A stretch of DNA of 40,145 bases from a bacterium (GTDB lineage: Bacteria > Verrucomicrobiota > Verrucomicrobiia > Limisphaerales > UBA11358): positions 1 through 40,145 of the forward strand of contig JAJXXW010000089.1 in the NCBI GenBank assembly GCA_021780905.1, read 5' to 3'. Of the stretch, positions 36,296-40,145 are shown one piece after another (position 1 is the first letter of the stretch; the number at the start of each line of letters is the position of its first letter). Under the pieces are notes generated by a model. That model saw only the letters and a program-made list of their open reading frames with translations. It ran no database searches and was not told where the DNA came from. Position numbers and translations under genes: made by a program.

Positions 36296-37870
36296 TCATT
36301 TTGTTGCCCCAAACAGCGCGTCAATTTTCTTGCGCACCGCGTCGTCCATCTTGATCAGCGGCGGCCACGCGCGTTTGAAACCTTCGCCGGGAATTTTCTT
36401 CGTGGCGTCAAAACCCATTTTGCTGCCGCTGGCGATTTCGCTCGTAGCGTGGTCGAGCACATCGGACGGGCCTTTGGTGAAAATGCTGTCGCGCTGCGGA
36501 TCGGTGTTGGCGGTGAGATGGAACAGCACTTCGCTAGTGTTGTGGACGTTCACGCCGGCGTCCACCACCACGATGTATTTCGTGAACATCATCTGCCCCA
36601 TGCCCCAGAGGCCGTGCATGATTTTGTAGGCCTGCATCGGGTAGGTCTTCTTGATGCTGACGAACACGAGGTTGTGGAACACGCCTTCCGCCGGCAGCGC
36701 GATGTCCACGATCTCGGGGAAATTCATCTTGAAGATCGGCAGGAACAATTTCACGCTCGCGCCGCCGATGTAAAAATCTTCCATCGGCGGGATGCCGACA
36801 ATGGTGCAGGGATATACCGCGTCCTTGCGATGCGTGATGGCGGTGATGTGAAACACCGGATACGGCTCGGGCAAGGTGTAATAGCCGGTGTGATCGCCGA
36901 ACGGCCCTTCGTCGCGCAGCGGCTCGTTCGGGTCAATGTAACCCTCGATGACGAAATCGGCATTGGCGGGAACTTCCAGATCGTTCGTCTCGCACTTCAC
37001 CAGCTCGACGGATTTTTTGCGCAGATAACCGGCGAGCAGAAATTCATCCAGTCCATCCGGTAACGGCGCGGTGGCGGCGAAGGGAAACATCGGGTCGCCG
37101 CCGATGAAGATGGCGACGGGCATGCGCTCGCCCTTTTCGTAGTAGCGTCGTCCGTGTCGCGCGGCGACTTTCTGCAACTGCCAGTGCATGCCGGTGGTTT
37201 TGTCATCGTAAATCTGAATGCGATACATGCCGAGATTGCGCTCGCCGGTGTCCGGGTCGCGCGTGACGACGCACGGCAGCGTGATAAAGCGTCCGCCGTC
37301 GAGCGGCCAGCATTTCAGGATGGGAAGATCGGCCAGTGTGGGACAGGCTTCCAGCCTGTCTCTCGAATTGTCTGCGTAAGCTGACAGGCTGGAAGCCTGT
37401 CCCACTTTAAGAATGTCCGGTGCCGCCGGCCACGGTTCCTTGCGCGATGGTGGCGCATCAAATTTCTGAATCACATCCTTGCACGAGCCGCTCTTCACCG
37501 TCTTCGGTTTCGCGTGGCGCAAATCCAGCGCGAGCGAGAGCAGCTTAATGGCTTCCTTGAAGCTCGTCGGCGGCTTGGCCTTCATCAGCGCGCCGAGTTC
37601 GTTCGCGACTTCGTCCACGGTTTCCGCGCCCATGCTCATGGCCATGCGCTTGTGCGAGCCGAGCGTGTTGATGGCCACGGGAAACGGCGAGACCACGCCG
37701 TTGACCGTGGGCTGCTCGAACAGCAGCGCCTTGCCGCCGTCGGGCAATTTCATCTCGCGGTCGGCGATCTCGGTGATTTCGAGTTCGGTGGCGACGGGCT
37801 GGGAAATGCGTTTCAGTTCGCCCGCCTGGTCGAGGGCGTTGACGAAATCGCGGAAGGAATCAAAAGCCAT
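36296..37870 (-). CDS. ubiD: UbiD-family decarboxylase with in-frame repeat insertion
   Basis: A 524-aa prenylated-FMN-dependent decarboxylase of the UbiD family; in ubiquinone/menaquinone synthesis this removes a carboxyl from a polyprenyl hydroxybenzoate-type intermediate. Motifs: NTLGSHKRMAMSMG (67-81 region), LPILKCWPLDGGRFITLP (182-199), NLGMYRIQIYD, and DEGPFGDHTGYYTLPEP near 310. The insertion VGQASSLSAYADNSRDRLEA through CPTLA (156-180) is encoded by a palindromic element and interrupts the expected run from DILK to LPILKCWP. Since frame and motifs are intact, the enzyme may still work. Its own 3' end differs from the orphan tail at 35239. Function could be another UbiD substrate; quinone role is by family only. 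Confidence 0.9.
   Translation of the reverse strand: MAFDSFRDFVNALDQAGELKRISQPVATELEITEIADREMKLPDGGKALLFEQPTVNGVVSPFPVAINTLGSHKRMAMSMGAETVDEVANELGALMKAKPPTSFKEAIKLLSLALDLRHAKPKTVKSGSCKDVIQKFDAPPSRKEPWPAAPDILKVGQASSLSAYADNSRDRLEACPTLADLPILKCWPLDGGRFITLPCVVTRDPDTGERNLGMYRIQIYDDKTTGMHWQLQKVAARHGRRYYEKGERMPVAIFIGGDPMFPFAATAPLPDGLDEFLLAGYLRKKSVELVKCETNDLEVPANADFVIEGYIDPNEPLRDEGPFGDHTGYYTLPEPYPVFHITAITHRKDAVYPCTIVGIPPMEDFYIGGASVKLFLPIFKMNFPEIVDIALPAEGVFHNLVFVSIKKTYPMQAYKIMHGLWGMGQMMFTKYIVVVDAGVNVHNTSEVLFHLTANTDPQRDSIFTKGPSDVLDHATSEIASGSKMGFDATKKIPGEGFKRAWPPLIKMDDAVRKKIDALFGATK
37338..37405. repeat. perfect 23-bp inverted repeat inside ubiD
   Basis: Arms 37338-37360 and 37383-37405 are perfect reverse complements (core ggacaggcttccagcctgtc), 22-nt loop. 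The element is 68 bp from arm to arm and the gene stays in frame across it. Similar GGACAGGCTTCCAGCC palindromes are, as I recall, dispersed in verrucomicrobial genomes. Confidence 0.95.
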
Positions 37871-37927
37871 ACGCCAGCGAAGCTAACTGAAAACCCCGCG
37901 CCGGGCAATGCAGGGAAATTCGATCAA

Positions 37928-38026
37928 TCAATCAAACCAAACGTCCTGCTGAATGGTGCAAAATGAGATGTGTTTTTTACTTGCCAGATTGGGGGGGGGT
38001 AGAATAAAAACGATGAATGTTCTCAT
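37928..38026 (-). pseudogene. truncated last cassette ORF
   Basis: ATG 38026 lies 14 bp past attC1, the spacing seen for other cassette genes here. The 32-aa frame MRTFIVFILPPPNLASKKHI...DVWFD starts like a signal or membrane peptide and then meets a G9 run (37991-37999), after which no protein signal remains. Probably a decayed cassette at the distal end. Confidence 0.4.
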
Positions 38027-38040
38027 GGCGTGCTGACGTG

Positions 38041-38148
38041 GCCTAACGACCAAAAGCTGAGCCACCGGGAGGACAAGCCATGACCAACCTGATGCTTCTC
38101 GCGCAACAGACATCGCCAATCCCGGTTGGCTCCAGCGCCGTGTTAGGC
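38041..38148 (-). other. attC site 1 (108 bp)
   Basis: Ends GCCTAAC (38041-38047) and GTTAGGC (38142-38148). Inner arms aaagctgagccacc and ggttggctccagc pair with two bulged bases. Middle part is unlike the other copies. Confidence 0.85.
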
Positions 38149-38171
38149 ATAGCGATCAACAAACTCATAAA

Positions 38172-38426
38172 ATGAAATCACCCAATCAATGGCTTGAAAT
38201 AATCCACCACCGGGGCGCGACAACGCAACCTGCTGGAACACTCCGGATCATCCAGCAAATCCAAGACGACGCGCTGGAGACAGCGGCTGAAATAGTCGGT
38301 AAAGATGCAATCATCGAAAACAATACATGCTGCTGGCAGGAGTTGCACCGCCGAAAACAAACTATACTTAAACTCATAAACGTGGCCGCGATGCCGAACG
38401 TCCCAAAGCTGAGCCACGGCGAATGA
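38172..38426 (+). CDS. hypothetical protein, reverse-oriented cassette ORF
   Basis: 84 aa: MKSPNQWLEIIHHRGATTQP, AGTLRIIQQIQDDALETAAE, then IVGKDAIIENNTCCWQELHR and a Lys-rich end. It starts 23 bp after attC1 and ends inside attC2, reading opposite to the other cassette genes. The helical, balanced composition is better than the minus-strand frames (38178-38417 and 38186-38377, the latter Cys/Ser/Trp-rich), but a minus-strand ORF with ATG 38377 sits at the position expected for a cassette start, so strand is not settled. No known family. Confidence 0.45.
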   Translation: MKSPNQWLEIIHHRGATTQPAGTLRIIQQIQDDALETAAEIVGKDAIIENNTCCWQELHRRKQTILKLINVAAMPNVPKLSHGE

Positions 38427-38500
38427 AAACTCCCGCCAACCTGTGACCGAAGCGGAAACTTCTAGGCGTAACCGGCGTTGGCTCCAGCGCTGTGTTAGGC
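38393..38500 (-). other. attC site 2 (108 bp), one core site altered
   Basis: Left end is GCCGAAC instead of GCCTAAC (38393-38399), so the minus-strand 1R is GTTCGGC, which breaks the GTTRRRY rule at one base; right end GTTAGGC (38494-38500) is normal. The middle (cgccaacctgtgaccgaagcg) is nearly the same as in attC5. Confidence 0.8.
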
Positions 38501-38501
38501 A

Positions 38502-38903
38502 TCATTTGGCAGCTTTTTTCCATACAGCCTCGTTGGTCGAATACCAATATGCAACTAACTGCTCCGTGTCCAGCCGAACAATGTGGTGAATGTCAGTGTG
38601 CGGAAGTCGCACGCCAACTCTCGCGGTGTTACTAATCGTCGTTTCAATCAAGTCTCCATTTTTGATGCGCCATGTTCCGGTGACGTGGAACAAGTTAGTG
38701 CCAGTCGCCTCCTGTCGCGTGAAACTACCATCTGGAGCAACCGTGTTTGTAACCCAAAGCATATCCATAAATGCTAACGTCCAAGTTCCAGTCAGTCTGC
38801 TTTGCAAGTCTTGGTCTCGCGCTTGCGTGTCGTGCTGCCAGAATAGCAGCACACATAAAGCAATCAGTGCGACAACCAAGCCAATAATCGCGAACTTTTT
38901 CAT
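38502..38903 (-). CDS. membrane-anchored lipocalin-like small protein (cassette)
   Basis: 133 aa with one N-terminal membrane segment (MKKFAIIGLVVALIALCVLL) and an extracytoplasmic part of about 105 residues: LTGTWTLAFMDML, APDGSF, HVTGTWRIKNGDLIETTISN, which is the repeat of short strands seen in lipocalin-like domains. It fills the cassette: ATG 38903 is 13 bp past attC3 and the stop TGA is 1 bp from attC2. No ribosome site. Role unknown. Confidence 0.72.
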   Translation of the reverse strand: MKKFAIIGLVVALIALCVLLFWQHDTQARDQDLQSRLTGTWTLAFMDMLWVTNTVAPDGSFTRQEATGTNLFHVTGTWRIKNGDLIETTISNTARVGVRLPHTDIHHIVRLDTEQLVAYWYSTNEAVWKKAAK

Positions 38904-38916
38904 AGTGTGTGATGAT

Positions 38917-39020
38917 GCCTAACGACCAAAAGCTGAGCCACCGGCAACCGGTGACATGGTCTGCGGCTTCCCGCCAAACGGAAAGCGCCCATGCCGGTTG
39001 GCTCCAGCGCTGTGTTAGGC
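38917..39020 (-). other. attC site 3 (104 bp)
   Basis: GCCTAAC (38917-38923) to GTTAGGC (39014-39020). Minus-strand 2L GCTGGAGCCAACCGGC pairs with 2R GCCGGTGGCTCAGC leaving one G and one A unpaired, the asymmetry expected of attC. The stop codon of the next cassette gene lies inside the GTTAGGC end. Confidence 0.88.
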
Positions 39021-39374
39021 GACTGGCTCATTTCTAGGTAACAATAAAAGCACAAGTGAAACGAGCGCGAAAATACTGGTGGGGACGCTCCAAGCAGGCA
39101 GCGATCTGGTCGCGACGATAAAAGCAATGCTGCCAAATCCCGTGTAAACAGCAATCAAGCCAACAATCCAACGCGGCCATCTAGCGCCTCGAAACAAAAA
39201 TATGCTCGCCACAATGCCGGTCAAATCCAACAGGAGCGAAACAGCAAGAACACCCCAAGCATCCCAATGCCCTGTGGCTGTTGGATGAAGAGATAGCAAC
39301 GCTCGAAATAGATTAAGGCCAGAATAGCCACAATATACCGGCCAAAGTATGCCTAGAATGCGATGTGCTTTCAT
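39015..39374 (-). CDS. four-helix membrane protein (cassette)
   Basis: 119 aa with four hydrophobic stretches: ILGILWPVYCGYSGLNLF, GVLAVSLLLDLTGIVASIFLF, WIVGLIAVYTGFGSIAFIVA and SIFALVSLVLLLLP. The inner-membrane topology is clear, the role is not. ATG 39374 is 13 bp past attC4; the TAA stop (39015-39017) is supplied by the attC3 core itself. Typical cassette layout. Confidence 0.72.
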   Translation of the reverse strand: MKAHRILGILWPVYCGYSGLNLFRALLSLHPTATGHWDAWGVLAVSLLLDLTGIVASIFLFRGARWPRWIVGLIAVYTGFGSIAFIVATRSLPAWSVPTSIFALVSLVLLLLPRNEPVA

Positions 39375-39387
39375 AAACGTGTAAGTC

Positions 39388-39495
39388 GCCTAACGGACAA
39401 AAGCTGAGCCACCGCCGAACGGACGCGTGGCCAACCCAACGCTTCCCGCCAAGCTGAATGCGCTCCCGGCGGTTGGCTCCAGCGCTGTGTTAGGC
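39388..39495 (-). other. attC site 4 (108 bp)
   Basis: GCCTAAC (39388-39394) to GTTAGGC (39489-39495); arms aaaagctgagccaccgcc and ggcggttggctccagc pair with the same two unpaired bases as in attC3. Confidence 0.88.
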
Positions 39496-39509
39496 GACTG
39501 GTCTATCAT

Positions 39510-39938
39510 CTACTTTGTCAGTCGAGACTTCAAAACACCAATGTTCGCGTCGCTTGCCTCCACGAATGGCAGCATATCCGTGACATCCCGATAACAGGTG
39601 TCCGAGTTTGTGGTGGCTGGGCGCAGAAAGAAAACATACGAGTTGGTCAATCGCAAGGAACCGAAGCCACTATACTTGCGAGTAAACCAAGACACTGTAA
39701 TCTGCTTCGGCGTCTGAAAATCTCTTGGAGCTTTGAATACCTCGCCAATCTCTATCTGACTCGTGGCTCCGCCTCCACCTGCCGCACCGGCTCCGAACTT
39801 CCCGGAAATAATCAAAGTACTGTTTGTGGCTCCGAATTGAATAATGTCGGCAACACTATTCGTGCTGTCGGCAGCCTGCGCTGATATGGCAACTGTGAAC
39901 ACAGAAACGCAGCAGAGAATAGATGTAATAAATTTCAT
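39510..39938 (-). CDS. secreted hypothetical protein (cassette)
   Basis: 142 aa with a signal peptide: MKFITSILCCVSVFTVAISA then QAADSTN (likely cleavage after AQA). The mature part is a short beta-rich domain (TLIISGKFGAGAAGGGGATS, IEIGEVFKAPRDF, QITVSWFTRKYSGFGSLRL, SYVFFLRP). It has one Cys in the mature part. ATG 39938 is 12 bp past attC5 and the stop is 14 bp from attC4. No known family. Confidence 0.72.
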   Translation of the reverse strand: MKFITSILCCVSVFTVAISAQAADSTNSVADIIQFGATNSTLIISGKFGAGAAGGGGATSQIEIGEVFKAPRDFQTPKQITVSWFTRKYSGFGSLRLTNSYVFFLRPATTNSDTCYRDVTDMLPFVEASDANIGVLKSRLTK

Positions 39939-39950
39939 AATCGCAAAGTC

Positions 39951-40018
39951 GCCTAACGACCCAAAGCTGAGCCACGGCGACGGAAATCATCCGCCAACCT
40001 GCGACCGAAGCGCAAACA
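39951..40018 (-). other. attC site 5, truncated by an IS
   Basis: GCCTAAC (39951-39957) and the 2R-type arm aaagctgagccacggcg are present; the middle matches attC2 up to about 40015. The partner arm and GTTAGGC end are missing, and the sequence changes to the IS end. The exact join is uncertain by a few bases. Confidence 0.75.
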
Positions 40019-40145
40019 GCTAGCAGTTTGTTGAAAAACGTTTGAACCAGCGAAGTTGAAGTTTGTCTGTAAGTCATGCGCGGAAAACCCCAAGCCCAGC
40101 CGGACTTTCTGACAGTGATCAACCTCAACCAATGCGTGCCCGCCG
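40019..40145 (+). mobile_element. left end of an insertion sequence
   Basis: ctagcagtttgttgaaaaac at about 40019-40038 resembles IS termini with CAGTTTGTTGAAAAA; a transposase starts 40 bp later. The other end is beyond the window, so target duplication and length cannot be seen. Confidence 0.6.
40076..40145 (+). CDS. IS transposase, first 23 codons
   Basis: ATG 40076 opens MRGKPQAQPDFLTVINLNQC then VPA, which resembles the start of IS1182-type/DDE transposases (MRGK...P...RVPADHP). Only the start is in the window. Family assignment is from this short text. Confidence 0.6.
   Translation, partial: MRGKPQAQPDFLTVINLNQCVPA

Larger units (their letters stand above)
37928..40018 (-). mobile_element. 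integron-type gene-cassette array
   Basis: Five related sites (four whole, one cut) with ends GCCTAAC and GTTAGGC, separated by single-ORF cassettes of about 240-480 bp. Orientation: most cassette ORFs are on the minus strand; the arm that carries two extra unpaired bases (GCTGGAGCCAACC versus GCTGAGCCACC) is the 2L arm when read on that strand. The array is read from right to left, so an attI/intI, if present, lies beyond 40145. None is in the window. The left end at about 37930 is a broken cassette 57 bp from the ubiD start; the right end is cut by an IS. Confidence 0.85.

Noticed and set aside
38041..39957. CRISPR array
   Set aside because: The repeats are about 100 bp, imperfect and separated by ORFs with different text; they fit attC sites, not CRISPR repeats and spacers.

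Overview
The window is a GC-rich chromosomal segment that looks verrucomicrobial (Pedosphaerales/Limisphaerales-like, probably from an uncultured member). The evidence is a giant beta-strand-repeat surface protein with YDG and glycine-rich modules, a PEP-CTERM tail remnant, a SecA with a long insertion, a PUR-family small protein usually seen in Bacteroidota/Verrucomicrobiota, and palindromic and heptad repeats between genes. No rRNA or tRNA gene was seen. Taxonomy is inferred from gene character only.

Layout. 1-5296: 3' part of a secreted repeat protein, followed by a frameshifted remnant. 5744-11061: secA (minus) divergent from a TonB-like / ExbB / ExbD energy-transducing set (plus). 11174-17821: asd, an exported GH38-type glycosidase, a decayed IS5-type element touching the stop codon of an ExuT-like MFS transporter, and a small lipoprotein. 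18095-22623: PIN-PhoH ATPase, PUR-domain protein, rsfS, nadD, a second MFS transporter and a small zinc-ribbon protein. 22640-31725: a glycan/LPS-type assembly region with GT39, three GT2, a GT9, a GT9-FkbM fusion, an FkbM methyltransferase, a GT17 and two small ORFs, mostly one minus-strand operon. 32271-33401: pfkA.

The accessory part starts at about 33.4 kb. A long-hairpin RNA candidate with an intrinsic terminator precedes an AT-richer two-gene unit, a FeeM/AHL-synthase-like acyltransferase overlapping a SAM methyltransferase. Next comes a toxin-antitoxin island between ubiD and a second, diverged copy of the ubiD 3' end. Its MazF-like toxin is broken by an 11-bp tandem duplication. ubiD itself carries a perfect 23-bp inverted repeat translated in frame.

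From about 37.9 kb to the right edge lies an integron-type cassette array: four complete attC sites of 104-108 bp and a fifth cut by an insertion sequence whose transposase begins at 40076. Three cassette genes encode exported or membrane proteins on the minus strand, and one cassette holds an opposite-strand ORF. No integrase is inside the window, so this is either the distal part of a chromosomal integron or an integrase-less attC cluster.

A second cross-cutting signal is that several intergenic spacers (before exbD, nadD, the zinc-ribbon gene and a GT2 gene) are built from 7-nt units running to the start codon, where a normal Shine-Dalgarno would be expected.
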